Shown here: positions 14,133 to 22,043 of the stretch, one piece after another
How positions within the stretch are numbered: the first letter of the stretch is position 1
How the letters are laid out: each line of letters starts with the position of its first letter
Origin: Heyndrickxia sporothermodurans
Lineage (GTDB): Bacteria > Bacillota > Bacilli > Bacillales > Bacillaceae_C
Direction: 5' to 3' (one strand)
Length of the DNA: 26,952 nucleotides
Assembly: GCF_016785185.1 (NCBI RefSeq)
Contig: NZ_JAEKDY010000043.1
Program-made: the position numbers and the translations under genes
Notes under the pieces: generated by a model
Seen by the model: the letters and a program-made list of their open reading frames with translations, nothing else
Told to the model about the DNA's origin: nothing
Databases searched by the model: none

Positions 14133-15153
14133 AGTATAAGAAAACCTCCTTATTATTTTGTAAAGCTTTTTCAGCGATGGAAGTATTGACTAGTGTTTTA
14201 TAGTCGACTCTTTTTGGTAATTCACCAGCTTCTTCCATGATATCTTGTAGGTGATTCCAGCCTTCTTCATTTAATATTAAATCTGTTCCAAATGAACCTT
14301 GCTTTTGATATCGTTCAATGGAAGAGGCTAAGATTTCAACATCAACATCTTCAAAGAATGGTTGAACGACTTCGGCCACTTCTTTAGGATCATTTTCTTC
14401 TACCCATTTAGCTGCCTTATAAATAGCACGAACAAATTTTTCAAGTGTATCTTTATTTTTTTTAAGAAAACTTTCTTTCGCCATGTAATCGGTGTAGGGC
14501 ACACTACCGGATTCCTTACCGAAAGAGGCAACAATATGACCTTTCCCTTCTTTTTCAAAAACGGATGCCGTCGGCTCGAATAATTGAACATAGTCCCCGG
14601 TTCCGGAAGCAAAAGCGTTTGCGACATTAGCAAAATCAATGTTTTGAATTAATTTCAAATCCTTATGTGGTTCGATTCCCTTATCTTTTAGTACAAATTC
14701 GCCAACCATTTGCGGCATACCGCCTTTACGCTGACCGAGGAAAGTGGACCCTTTTAATTGATCCCATGAGAAGTTTTCCTTTTTTTCACGAGAAACTAAG
14801 AAGGTTCCATCTGTTCTCGTTAGTTGGGCAAAATTAATGACCGGATCTTCAGCGCCTTGTGCATAAACGTAAATGGACGTTTCTGAACCAACTAATGCTA
14901 CATCGGCTCCATCAGACAATAAAGTCGTCATCGTTTTATCTCCACCAGCTGTTGTTTTTAAATCAATGTCCAGTCCTTCATCTTTAAAAAAACCTTTTTC
15001 AATTGCGACATATTGTGGTGTGTAGAAAACCGAACGTGTAACTTCTGCCACTCGAACTTTCTTTAAGGAATCTGTTTTGGAACAGGCACCTAGGGAAAAA
15101 ATAAGAATGGCGGTCATTAATAGTGAGAAGCTAATTTTTAGCCCTTTTTTCAT
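14098..15153 (-). CDS. ytlA: ABC importer substrate-binding lipoprotein (SsuA/THI5-like)
   Basis: Lipoprotein with signal MKKGLKISFSLLMTAILIFS and lipobox LGAC (Cys24), followed by an NMT1/THI5-like periplasmic-binding fold: VFYTPQYVAIEKGFFKDEGL, TTAGGDKTMTTLLSDGADVA, and QYKTLVNTSIAEKAL-like C-terminal region (here DYKTLVNTSIAEKALQ). It delivers an unknown small solute to YtlC/YtlD; sulfonates, pyrimidine precursors or similar are possible. At 351 aa it is longer than expected because the last roughly 15 residues run through the ytlC ribosome binding site and into ytlC. A single-A change would restore a stop there (see findings). AAGGAGG precedes the start. Confidence 0.92.
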   Translation of the reverse strand: MKKGLKISFSLLMTAILIFSLGACSKTDSLKKVRVAEVTRSVFYTPQYVAIEKGFFKDEGLDIDLKTTAGGDKTMTTLLSDGADVALVGSETSIYVYAQGAEDPVINFAQLTRTDGTFLVSREKKENFSWDQLKGSTFLGQRKGGMPQMVGEFVLKDKGIEPHKDLKLIQNIDFANVANAFASGTGDYVQLFEPTASVFEKEGKGHIVASFGKESGSVPYTDYMAKESFLKKNKDTLEKFVRAIYKAAKWVEENDPKEVAEVVQPFFEDVDVEILASSIERYQKQGSFGTDLILNEEGWNHLQDIMEEAGELPKRVDYKTLVNTSIAEKALQNNKEVFLYYELPNRRKCPP

Positions 15154-15198
15154 GACCCATTATCCTCCTTTTTGTTACTAATTCTGATAAAGTATCGT

Positions 15199-15228
15199 AT
15201 GATAAACATAAAAATGTGTGAATGTCTA
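15199..15228 (-). promoter_or_regulatory. Possible promoter of ytlACD
   Basis: On the minus strand TAGACA and TATCAT are separated by 18 nt, about 45 nt ahead of the ytlA start. The match is partial and no operator or riboswitch is obvious. Confidence 0.35.
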
Positions 15229-15234
15229 TTTTTT

Positions 15235-15262
15235 AGAGGTTAGAGGTTGGAGGTTAGAATGT
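15235..15262 (+). repeat. Heptad repeat, copy B (ytmA leader)
   Basis: Four consecutive 7-nt units (TAGAGGT, TAGAGGT, TGGAGGT, TAGAATG) end just before the ytmA start codon. The third unit contains GGAGGT, the only visible Shine-Dalgarno for ytmA, 9 nt from its ATG. The end of the repeat (GGTTAGAATGTAA) nearly equals that of copy A (AGTTAGAATGTAA at 268-280). No inverted partner is evident here. Confidence 0.7.
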
Positions 15263-15263
15263 A

Positions 15264-16058
15264 ATGCAAAATAGTATCAGTTCATACGTAATTGAAAAGC
15301 AGCCTTTTCCTTCACCGAATCCAAACGTTCGAATGTGTATGATAACCTATGTGTCAGATGGGTTGAAGGTTAAGGGGTTATTAGCTGAGCCACGAGATGA
15401 TAAAGAATATGATGGTTTTCTCTATTTAAGAGGGGGGATTAAAAACGTCGGTATGGTAAGACCAGCTCGTATTGGGCAATTTGCAGCAGAGGGATTTATT
15501 GTATTTGCCCCTTTTTATCGAGGAAATCGCGGTGGGGAAGGGAATGAAGATTTTGGGGGAGAAGATCGAAAAGATGCATATACTGCTTTTGATCTTTTGA
15601 AGCAATACCGAAGAGTAAAAAGTAATCAAATACATATTTTTGGATTTTCAAGAGGAGGGATAATGGCTCTTCATACTGCGATCAATCGAAATGATGCTAA
15701 ATCGGTAGTGACATGGGGAGGTGTATCCGATATGTTCCTTACTTATTATGAAAGAAAAGATTTACGTAAAATGTTGAAACGAGTAATTGGCGGGACACCG
15801 AAAAAATATCCGGAACTTTATCAAGAGCGAACCCCTTTATATTCGATCGACAAACTTAATCAACCAGTATTAATTATTCACGGAGTAAAAGACAGGAATG
15901 TTTCAATTGAACATGCAATAAGATTGGAAGAAAGGTTAAAAGTTTATAAAAAAGAAGTTGAGACATGGTATTTTCCAAATTATACTCATTATTTTCCACC
16001 TGTAATAAACCGTCAAATTGTTACTGATTTATGCTCCTGGATGAAAAGCAGGTCATAA
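15264..16058 (+). CDS. ytmA: Alpha/beta hydrolase, prolyl-oligopeptidase (S9)-like, YtmA
   Basis: 264-aa cytosolic hydrolase. The catalytic triad is visible as Ser129 (GFSRGG), Asp210 (HGVKDRN) and His242 (NYTHYF); the FRGNRGGEG stretch is typical of dienelactone hydrolase/S9 peptidases. Substrate unknown. Neighbour ytmB downstream and pckA/metK beyond match the Bacillus ytmA locus. The ribosome binding site GGAGGT belongs to the heptad repeat that abuts the start. Confidence 0.88.
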   Translation: MQNSISSYVIEKQPFPSPNPNVRMCMITYVSDGLKVKGLLAEPRDDKEYDGFLYLRGGIKNVGMVRPARIGQFAAEGFIVFAPFYRGNRGGEGNEDFGGEDRKDAYTAFDLLKQYRRVKSNQIHIFGFSRGGIMALHTAINRNDAKSVVTWGGVSDMFLTYYERKDLRKMLKRVIGGTPKKYPELYQERTPLYSIDKLNQPVLIIHGVKDRNVSIEHAIRLEERLKVYKKEVETWYFPNYTHYFPPVINRQIVTDLCSWMKSRS

Positions 16059-16106
16059 ACATGGTAAAATAAAAGGAATATTATGTTCGAAAGGGAGGCC
16101 GTAACG

Positions 16107-16349
16107 ATGGGGATGCCATTAGAATTAAATACAATGATCATAACTAAAGGAAATGAAAAAAGATTAGAAGAAAACTTATTCATATTGGAAAAGGAAGGAT
16201 ACCGTTTGTATCCAATTGATATTCCAATGGATATACGTAAAACGAAAGAAAGTGAAACAAGAGGAACTGCGGTAATTAGAAAGCTTGAGTGGGAAAGTGA
16301 AAAAACGAAAATCACATACCAACTAATTTCATTGAATTCAAGTAATTAA
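16107..16349 (+). CDS. ytmB: DUF2584 protein YtmB
   Basis: 80-aa protein, the family's usual length, starting at ATG 16107 with AAGGGAGG nine bases ahead; an upstream in-frame ATG (16083) precedes that site. It begins MGMPLELNTMIITKGNE and contains KEGYRLYPIDIPMDI. It follows ytmA by 48 nt, so co-transcription is likely. Function unknown; conserved beside pckA in Bacillus. Confidence 0.88.
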   Translation: MGMPLELNTMIITKGNEKRLEENLFILEKEGYRLYPIDIPMDIRKTKESETRGTAVIRKLEWESEKTKITYQLISLNSSN

Positions 16350-16366
16350 TGATAATCGATATAAAT

Positions 16367-16412
16367 AAAGGGACTGGTAGGAAAATGTTAGTCATTTTCT
16401 TCCAGTCCCTTT
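16367..16412. terminator. Bidirectional terminator ytmB/pckA
   Basis: AAAGGGACTGG (16367-16377) pairs with CCAGTCCCTTT (16402-16412), with an inner GAAAATG/CATTTTC stem. It sits between the two convergent stops with A/T tracts on both sides. Confidence 0.88.
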
Positions 16413-16420
16413 AATTTATA

Positions 16421-18010
16421 TTATTTTATAATTGGACCGCCATGCATTTCAATTTCTTGTGAAAGATGACCGAATTTCTTAAAGTTTTCTTTGAACTTTG
16501 TGGCAAGCTCTTGTGCTTTTTCATCATATGCCTGCCTGTTTTCCCAAGTTTTATTAGGAATTAACACTTCATCAGGCACTCCGGGTACATGTAATGGAAT
16601 GTGCAATCCGAAAATATCATCCTGTTTCGTTTCGACCGATTGAAGTTCTCCTTCTAATGCAGCCTGAACCATTGCTCTTGTATAACTTAATTTCATCCGG
16701 CTTCCTACCCCATATTCTCCGCCAGTCCAACCTGTATTGACTAAGAAGACTTGAACCCCATGCTCATCAATCTTTTTCCCTAGCATTTCAGCGTATACTG
16801 TAGCCGGCAAAGGTAAAAATGGTGAACCAAAACAAGTTGAGAAAGTGGCTTCTGGAGAAGTAACTCCACGTTCTGTTCCCGCTAGTTTGGAAGTATACCC
16901 ACTTAGGAAATGATACATTGCTTGCTCTTTTGTTAATTTGCTGATTGGAGGTAATACCCCGAAAGCATCTGCTGTTAAAAAGACAATTGTTTGTGGGTGT
17001 CCAGCAATACTTGGTTCAATGATATTGTCAATTGCTTGGATTTGGTATGCAGCACGTGTATTTTCAGTTAATGTCGCATCATCATATAATGGTTCACGAG
17101 TCAATTCGTCGACCATTACATTTTCTAAAACCGCACCGAATCGAATTGCATCATAGATTTGTGGCTCTTTTTCGCGAGTAAGACCGATGCATTTTGCATA
17201 GCATCCACCTTCTATATTAAATACACCATTTGATGACCATCCATGTTCATCATCACCAATTAGGCGTCGATTTGGATCCGCAGATAACGTCGTTTTGCCC
17301 GTTCCGGATAATCCGAAGAATAAAGCGACATCTCCTTCAGCACCTACATTTGCGGAACAATGCATCGGTAGAATATCATTTTGAGGTAAAAGATAATTCA
17401 TGATTGAAAAAATACTTTTCTTCATTTCACCGGCATACTCAGTACCGCCTATAAGAATAATCCGACGTTCAAACGAAACAACGACAAACGTTTCCGAATT
17501 AGTCCCATCTGTTAATGGATCCGCTTTCACATTGGGAGCAGATAAAATAGTAAATTGTGCTTCATGGGTTTTTAGTTCCTCTTCGGTTGGTCGAATAAAT
17601 AATTGTTGCGCAAATAGATTATGCCAAGCATATTCATTTACCACTTGGATCGGTAATTGATTTCTTTTGTCAGCACCCGCAAATCCTTTAAAAACAAATA
17701 CTTCTTCTTGCTCTTGTAAGTAATTAATCACCTTTGTATATAATTTATTAAATGATTCCTCGGAAATTGGTTGATTTACAGAACCCCAATCGATTGCATC
17801 TTTTGAAGAAGCTTCTTCAACAATATATTTATCTTTAGGGGAACGGCCAGTATATTTTCCAGTTTCAGCACGGACCGCACCTGTTGATGTTAAGATTCCT
17901 TCACCCCGTTCTAATACCTTTTCCACTAATTGAGGTACAGCTAATTGAGTAAGGACGTTTTTTCCGGCTAAAACATTTGTTAATGTATTTGAAAAAGTAG
18001 CTGATTTCAT
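16421..18010 (-). CDS. pckA: Phosphoenolpyruvate carboxykinase (ATP)
   Basis: Catalyses oxaloacetate + ATP to phosphoenolpyruvate + CO2 + ADP, the entry to gluconeogenesis. The 529 aa match ATP-type enzymes. Diagnostic motifs are the P-loop GLSGTGKTTLSAD, the metal-binding LIGDDEHGW, EGGCYAKCIGL, and GRSPKDKYIV near residue 55 for substrate binding. AAAGGAAGG precedes ATG 18010. It is transcribed divergently from metK, and the region ahead of it carries a probable sigma-A promoter overlapped by a perfect palindrome (18081-18098), consistent with repression under glycolytic conditions. Confidence 0.97.
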   Translation of the reverse strand: MKSATFSNTLTNVLAGKNVLTQLAVPQLVEKVLERGEGILTSTGAVRAETGKYTGRSPKDKYIVEEASSKDAIDWGSVNQPISEESFNKLYTKVINYLQEQEEVFVFKGFAGADKRNQLPIQVVNEYAWHNLFAQQLFIRPTEEELKTHEAQFTILSAPNVKADPLTDGTNSETFVVVSFERRIILIGGTEYAGEMKKSIFSIMNYLLPQNDILPMHCSANVGAEGDVALFFGLSGTGKTTLSADPNRRLIGDDEHGWSSNGVFNIEGGCYAKCIGLTREKEPQIYDAIRFGAVLENVMVDELTREPLYDDATLTENTRAAYQIQAIDNIIEPSIAGHPQTIVFLTADAFGVLPPISKLTKEQAMYHFLSGYTSKLAGTERGVTSPEATFSTCFGSPFLPLPATVYAEMLGKKIDEHGVQVFLVNTGWTGGEYGVGSRMKLSYTRAMVQAALEGELQSVETKQDDIFGLHIPLHVPGVPDEVLIPNKTWENRQAYDEKAQELATKFKENFKKFGHLSQEIEMHGGPIIK

Positions 18011-18062
18011 TTATACTAACCTTCCTTTATAAAAAATTTAAGTATCCTTTTATTCGTTAATT

Positions 18063-18098
18063 AGTATAACACAATTATATATATAGTCTATACTATAT
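18063..18098 (-). promoter_or_regulatory. Probable pckA promoter with palindromic operator
   Basis: On the minus strand TAGACT (18085-18090) and TATACT (18063-18068) lie 16 nt apart. A perfect 7-bp inverted repeat ATATAGT-CTAT-ACTATAT spans 18081-18098 and covers the -35 box, the expected place for a repressor. In Bacillus subtilis pckA is repressed by CcpN; whether this is a CcpN site is inference. The rest of 18099-18200 is AT-rich without recognisable features. Confidence 0.5.
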
Positions 18099-18205
18099 GT
18101 GCGCATTTTTTTAAAATATATGAAATTGTTAAATTAAAAGTTTTTTCAATTCCACAATATAATAAGGAAGTCAATTGTACAAGTTTAAAATAGAAAAATT
18201 ATTTA

Positions 18206-18234
18206 TTGACACCATCCAACAAATTGCGTAATAT
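18206..18234 (+). promoter_or_regulatory. Sigma-A promoter of the metK leader
   Basis: Perfect TTGACA (18206-18211), 17-nt spacer and TAATAT (18229-18234). Transcription would start near 18241, just ahead of the riboswitch P1 stem. Confidence 0.9.
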
Positions 18235-18250
18235 TTTACCTTGAACGGAT

Positions 18251-18436
18251 ACTCTTATCCCGAGCTGGTGGAGGGACAGGCCCAATGAAACCCGGCAACC
18301 GACATTCTATAGTTAGTGATTTGGAAGTTAGAAAGAGAAGCAGGTTTTGCTCCTCAAAATTCTAACCTCTTACTTCTAACAGCTAGGACGCACGGTGCTA
18401 ACCTGAGGCAAGGTAAAATCCTTGAACGATAAGAGT
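18251..18436 (+). promoter_or_regulatory. SAM-I (S-box) riboswitch aptamer with enlarged P3 arm
   Basis: P1 is ACTCTTATC (18251-18259) with GATAAGAGT (18428-18436). Between them stand the conserved S-box core segments: GAGCTGGTGGAGGGAC, GCCCAATGAAACCCGGCAAC, GGTGCTAACCTG and AAGG...CCTTG. The P3 arm between CGGCAACC and GGTGCTAA holds about 93 nt, where a short hairpin of roughly a dozen bases is usual. The extra sequence is a heptad-type inverted repeat. Binding of S-adenosylmethionine should lower metK expression through the terminator at 18454. Confidence 0.95.
18304..18383 (+). repeat. Heptad palindromic repeat, copy C (inside SAM riboswitch P3)
   Basis: The left arm (18311-18334) contains GTTAG...TTGGAAGTTAGAA; the right arm (about 18358-18381) is its imperfect inverted copy (TTCTAACC...TTCTAAC). 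The units resemble copies A and B, especially TTGGAAGTTAGAA. It extends the P3 helix without touching core nucleotides of the aptamer. Confidence 0.7.
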
Positions 18437-18464
18437 GAAAGGCATGGGTAATGAACCTTTCCTC
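18433..18464 (+). promoter_or_regulatory. SAM riboswitch antiterminator
   Basis: GAGTGAAAGG (18433-18442), which includes the 3' strand of P1, can pair with CCTTTCCTC (18456-18464), nine pairs with one bulged T. This is mutually exclusive with both P1 and the terminator, the standard S-box switch. Confidence 0.8.
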
Positions 18465-18500
18465 ACATAGTACATATGATGGGGAAGGGTTTTATTCATT
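18454..18500 (+). terminator. SAM riboswitch terminator
   Basis: AACCTTTCCTCA (18454-18465) pairs with TGGGGAAGGGTT (18480-18491), 12 bp including two G-U, followed by TTTATTCATTTTT. An outer GGGTAAT/ATTACCC pair (18446-18452 with 18507-18513) could enclose it. The remaining leader 18514-18639 shows no clear element. Confidence 0.88.
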
Positions 18501-18639
18501 TTTGATATTACCCACTTTCGAAACCTATGAACCCGGATTTTTATGTTTAGGATACAATCTGTGGTTTATTTCATACTATTAGGGAATGAGTACCGTGAGG
18601 CGTAAAAATAGATAGTAATTGTATGAGGGAGGAATAAAA

Positions 18640-19842
18640 ATGTCAAATAAGCGTCGTTTATTCACGTCTGAATCCGTGACTGAGGGACATCCAGATAAAA
18701 TCTGTGACCAAATTTCAGATGCCATTTTAGATGCAATCTTAGAAAAAGATCCGAATGCCCGTGTAGCTTGTGAAACTTCAGTTACGACAGGTCTTGTGTT
18801 AGTAGCTGGAGAAATTACAACTAATACATATGTCGACATTCCAAAAATTGTTCGTGGAACAATTAAAGATATCGGATATACACGTGCAAAATATGGCTTT
18901 GATTCAGAAACATGTGCAGTCCTAACATCAATCGATGAACAATCAGCGGATATTGCTATGGGTGTCGATAAAGCATTGGAAGCACGCGAAGGTCAAATGT
19001 CTGATGATGAAATTGAAGCAATCGGTGCAGGTGACCAAGGCTTAATGTTTGGTTTTGCTTGCAATGAAACGAAAGAACTTATGCCGTTACCGATTTCTCT
19101 AGCACATAAATTAGCTCGTCGGATTGCAGAGGTGCGTAAGGAAGAAATATTGCCATATTTACGACCTGATGCAAAAACACAAGTAACAGTAGAATATGAT
19201 GAAAATGATCGACCAATTCGTATTGATACAATCGTCGTTTCTACCCAACACCATCCTGAAATTAGCTTGGAACAAATTCAACGCAATATTAAAGAACACG
19301 TAATTAATCCAGTTGTTCCTAGTGAGTTAATTGACGAGGAAACGAAATACTTTATTAATCCTACAGGCCGTTTCGTTATTGGCGGACCTCAAGGTGATGC
19401 TGGGCTAACTGGCCGAAAAATCATTGTTGATACGTATGGCGGTTATGCGCGTCATGGCGGAGGAGCATTCTCCGGAAAAGATCCAACAAAAGTTGACCGC
19501 TCTGCTGCTTATGCGGCACGATATGTAGCTAAAAACATTGTTGCAGCGGGATTAGCTGATAAATGTGAAGTCCAACTTGCCTATGCAATTGGGGTTGCTC
19601 AACCGGTATCTATTTCCATTGATACATTTGGTACCGGAAAAGCATCTGAAGATGTATTAATTGATGCAGTACGTAAACATTTTGATTTACGCCCGGCAGG
19701 AATTATTAAAATGTTAGATTTACGTCGCCCAATTTATAAACAAACAGCTGCTTACGGTCATTTCGGACGTCATGATCTTGACCTTCCATGGGAAAGAACA
19801 GATAAAGCCGAAAACTTACGTAAAGAAACTTTAAATAAATAA
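18640..19842 (+). CDS. metK: S-adenosylmethionine synthetase MetK
   Basis: Makes S-adenosylmethionine from methionine and ATP in the cytosol. At exactly 400 aa it matches the Bacillus enzyme. Signature motifs are TEGHPDKICDQISDAILD (ATP/methionine site), GAGDQGLMFGFA, GGPQGDAGLTGRKIIVDTYG and GGGAFSGKDPTKVDRSAAY. ATG 18640 follows GAGGGAGGA; the frame also reads back to a TTG at 18619, which lies ahead of the ribosome binding site. It is controlled by the upstream S-box riboswitch, so its own product shuts it off, and ends at a strong terminator. Confidence 0.98.
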   Translation: MSNKRRLFTSESVTEGHPDKICDQISDAILDAILEKDPNARVACETSVTTGLVLVAGEITTNTYVDIPKIVRGTIKDIGYTRAKYGFDSETCAVLTSIDEQSADIAMGVDKALEAREGQMSDDEIEAIGAGDQGLMFGFACNETKELMPLPISLAHKLARRIAEVRKEEILPYLRPDAKTQVTVEYDENDRPIRIDTIVVSTQHHPEISLEQIQRNIKEHVINPVVPSELIDEETKYFINPTGRFVIGGPQGDAGLTGRKIIVDTYGGYARHGGGAFSGKDPTKVDRSAAYAARYVAKNIVAAGLADKCEVQLAYAIGVAQPVSISIDTFGTGKASEDVLIDAVRKHFDLRPAGIIKMLDLRRPIYKQTAAYGHFGRHDLDLPWERTDKAENLRKETLNK

Positions 19843-19851
19843 TACTTTTGC

Positions 19852-19888
19852 AAGTGGAGTTACAGTATTTGTAACTCCACTTACTTTT
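19852..19888 (+). terminator. metK terminator
   Basis: Perfect 13-bp stem AAGTGGAGTTACA/TGTAACTCCACTT (19852-19864 with 19870-19882), loop GTATT, then a T-rich tail. Confidence 0.92.
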
Positions 19889-19963
19889 GTAAAAATAAGT
19901 ATTCGCAGTTCTTACCAATAAATTATATATATTGTCTACTGCAAAAAGGAAAAAAAATGATAG

Positions 19964-20007
19964 TATAATATGGTGTGAAAAATGTTGAATACTTGCCCAT
20001 TATGGCA
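19964..20007 (+). promoter_or_regulatory. asnB promoter -10 region and leader hairpin
   Basis: A perfect TATAAT (19964-19969) lacks a good -35 at 17 nt. Just downstream ACTTGCC/GGCAGGT forms a 7-bp hairpin around CATTAT (about 19990-20010). No T-tract or T-box core follows it, so its role is unclear. Confidence 0.4.
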
Positions 20008-20091
20008 GGTCATTGGAATCACGTATTAAATAAAATATAAAATAGCAATAAATAAGTATGTTAATTTGGAATGGAGTAGGTGACATACATA

Positions 20092-21990
20092 ATGTGTGGA
20101 TTTGTTGGTTGTATACATGACAACGAGGTTGGATTAAGAGAAACAGACAGACAACTATTTAAAAACATGAATGATATTATTACTCATCGTGGTCCTGATG
20201 ATGAAGGATTTTTTGAAGATGAGCATATTCAATTTGGTTTCCGCAGATTGAGTATTATTGATATAGAAAGCGGACACCAGCCGCTAACATATGAAAATGA
20301 ACGATATTGGATTATTTTTAATGGTGAAATTTATAACTATGTGGAATTACGAAATGAATTGATTGAAGCGGGGCTAACTTTTGAAACGGCTTCTGATACG
20401 GAAGTTATCATTGCACTGTACAGCTACTATAAAGAAGACGCAGTTTCTAAGCTTCGCGGCATGTTTGCTTTTACTATTTGGGATAAACAGGAGCAAACAT
20501 TGATTGGTGCTCGCGATCCATTTGGTATTAAGCCATTCTTTTATAAAGAAGAAAAAGGACGTACATTCTTTGCTTCTGAAAAGAAAAGTATTCTGCTCGC
20601 AATGGAGCATGAAGAATTAAATTATGAAGCTGCTCAACATTATATGACGTTTCAATTTGTGCCGGAACCGGAAACCATGACAGCAGGAATCAAAAAACTA
20701 GAACCAGGCCATTATTTTATTAAAAAATTAGGAAAACCAATGGAGATCAAACGCTATTGGAAAGCGTCCTTCCAGCCTGTACAAAAATCTGAAGATGAAT
20801 TTATTAAGGAAATTAGAGACGTCTTATTTGATTCTGTCAACGTTCATATGAGAAGTGACGTACCAGTAGGTTCATTCTTATCTGGTGGGATTGATTCTTC
20901 GATTATTGCGTCCATTGCGAAGCAATATCATCCAAACATCAAAACATTCTCAGTCGGATTTGAACACAATGGCTTCAGTGAAATTGATGTAGCAAAAGAA
21001 ACAGCGGATAAACTTGGTGTCGAAAATATTAGTTATATAATTACCCCGGATGAATATATGAAGGAATTGCCAAAAATTATTTGGCATTTAGATGATCCGT
21101 TAGCGGACCCTGCATGCGTTCCTTTGTATTTCGTGGCACGTGAAGCAAGAAAGCATGTAACAGTTGTTTTATCTGGTGAAGGTGCGGATGAATTATTTGG
21201 CGGTTATAATATTTATAGAGAACCGCAATCACTAGAAGTATTTAATAAAATTCCTGCCGTTGGTAAGTCTTTATTAAAAGCATTAGCGAAAATTTTACCT
21301 GAAGGTGTGAAAGGGAAAAGCTTTATTGAGCGTGGAGTAACACCGATGGAACAAAGATATATTGGAAATGCAAAGATGTACAGTGAATCCGAGAAAAAGG
21401 ATCTGCTAGCACAATATCGGTCAGGATTAGAATATACAGACATTACAAAACAACTGTATGCTGAAACGAAAAATTACGATCCGGTTGATCGAATGCAGTA
21501 CATTGATATTCATACATGGATGCGCGGTGATATTTTATTAAAAGCGGATAAAATGACGATGGCACATTCATTAGAATTAAGGGTTCCATTTTTAGATAAA
21601 GAAGTCTTTAAAATTGCTTCCAAAATACCGACAAGTTTAAAAACAGCAAATAATACAACGAAATACATCTTAAGAAAAGCGGCTGAAGGCGTCGTTCCGG
21701 ATCATGTGTTAACTCGAAAGAAACTTGGCTTCCCGGTACCAATCCGTCATTGGCTAAAAGATGAAATGCATGATTGGGCAAAACAAATTATTCATGAAAG
21801 TGGCACCGATCACATCATTAATAAGCATTATGTTTTAAATCTTTTAGAGGAACATTGCCAAGGGAAAATGGATCATAGTCGTAAAATATGGACTGTCCTC
21901 ATCTTTATGATATGGCATGCAGTATACTTAGAAGAAAAATATGATTTTCAAAAACAATTTAAGCTCCAAACTGAAGGGGTTAATATTTAA
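20092..21990 (+). CDS. asnB: Asparagine synthetase B (glutamine-hydrolysing)
   Basis: Class-II glutamine amidotransferase that makes asparagine (or amidates a related carboxylate) using ATP. At 632 aa it equals the Bacillus AsnB length. Starting at ATG 20092 places the nucleophile Cys2 right after Met (MCGFVGCIHD); a GTG four codons upstream would bury it. The N-terminal domain has ITHRGPDDEGFF and FNGEIYN; the synthetase domain has the PP-loop SGGIDSS at residues 264-270, LDDPLADPA and LSGEGADELFGGYN. It follows metK, as in Bacillus. In B. subtilis AsnB has also been linked to amidation of cell-wall diaminopimelate, so the substrate need not be free aspartate. Confidence 0.96.
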   Translation: MCGFVGCIHDNEVGLRETDRQLFKNMNDIITHRGPDDEGFFEDEHIQFGFRRLSIIDIESGHQPLTYENERYWIIFNGEIYNYVELRNELIEAGLTFETASDTEVIIALYSYYKEDAVSKLRGMFAFTIWDKQEQTLIGARDPFGIKPFFYKEEKGRTFFASEKKSILLAMEHEELNYEAAQHYMTFQFVPEPETMTAGIKKLEPGHYFIKKLGKPMEIKRYWKASFQPVQKSEDEFIKEIRDVLFDSVNVHMRSDVPVGSFLSGGIDSSIIASIAKQYHPNIKTFSVGFEHNGFSEIDVAKETADKLGVENISYIITPDEYMKELPKIIWHLDDPLADPACVPLYFVAREARKHVTVVLSGEGADELFGGYNIYREPQSLEVFNKIPAVGKSLLKALAKILPEGVKGKSFIERGVTPMEQRYIGNAKMYSESEKKDLLAQYRSGLEYTDITKQLYAETKNYDPVDRMQYIDIHTWMRGDILLKADKMTMAHSLELRVPFLDKEVFKIASKIPTSLKTANNTTKYILRKAAEGVVPDHVLTRKKLGFPVPIRHWLKDEMHDWAKQIIHESGTDHIINKHYVLNLLEEHCQGKMDHSRKIWTVLIFMIWHAVYLEEKYDFQKQFKLQTEGVNI

Positions 21991-21993
21991 AAT

Positions 21994-22043
21994 AGCAGCC
22001 GCGGTTTACATATCTATTCGTGGTATGTAATCGCTTGGCTGCC
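21994..22043. terminator. Imperfect hairpin between asnB and the C39-like gene
   Basis: GCAGCC and GTTTACAT on the left pair with ATGTAATC and GGCTGC on the right, interrupted by a small internal loop. It overlaps the end of the minus-strand gene and has no strong T-tract, so terminator function is tentative. Confidence 0.4.

Noticed and set aside
14362..14639. Paired frames on both strands inside ytlA (14362-14583 + and 14400-14639 -)
   Set aside because: Both lie within the binding-protein gene, which shows clear lipobox and family motifs in its own frame.
15154..15234. TPP or other riboswitch ahead of the ytlACD importer
   Set aside because: The leader is about 80 nt and AT-rich, with no conserved riboswitch core.
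19970..20091. T-box leader ahead of asnB
   Set aside because: The small hairpin lacks the conserved T-box sequence (AGGGTGGNACCGCG type), a specifier stem and a terminator.
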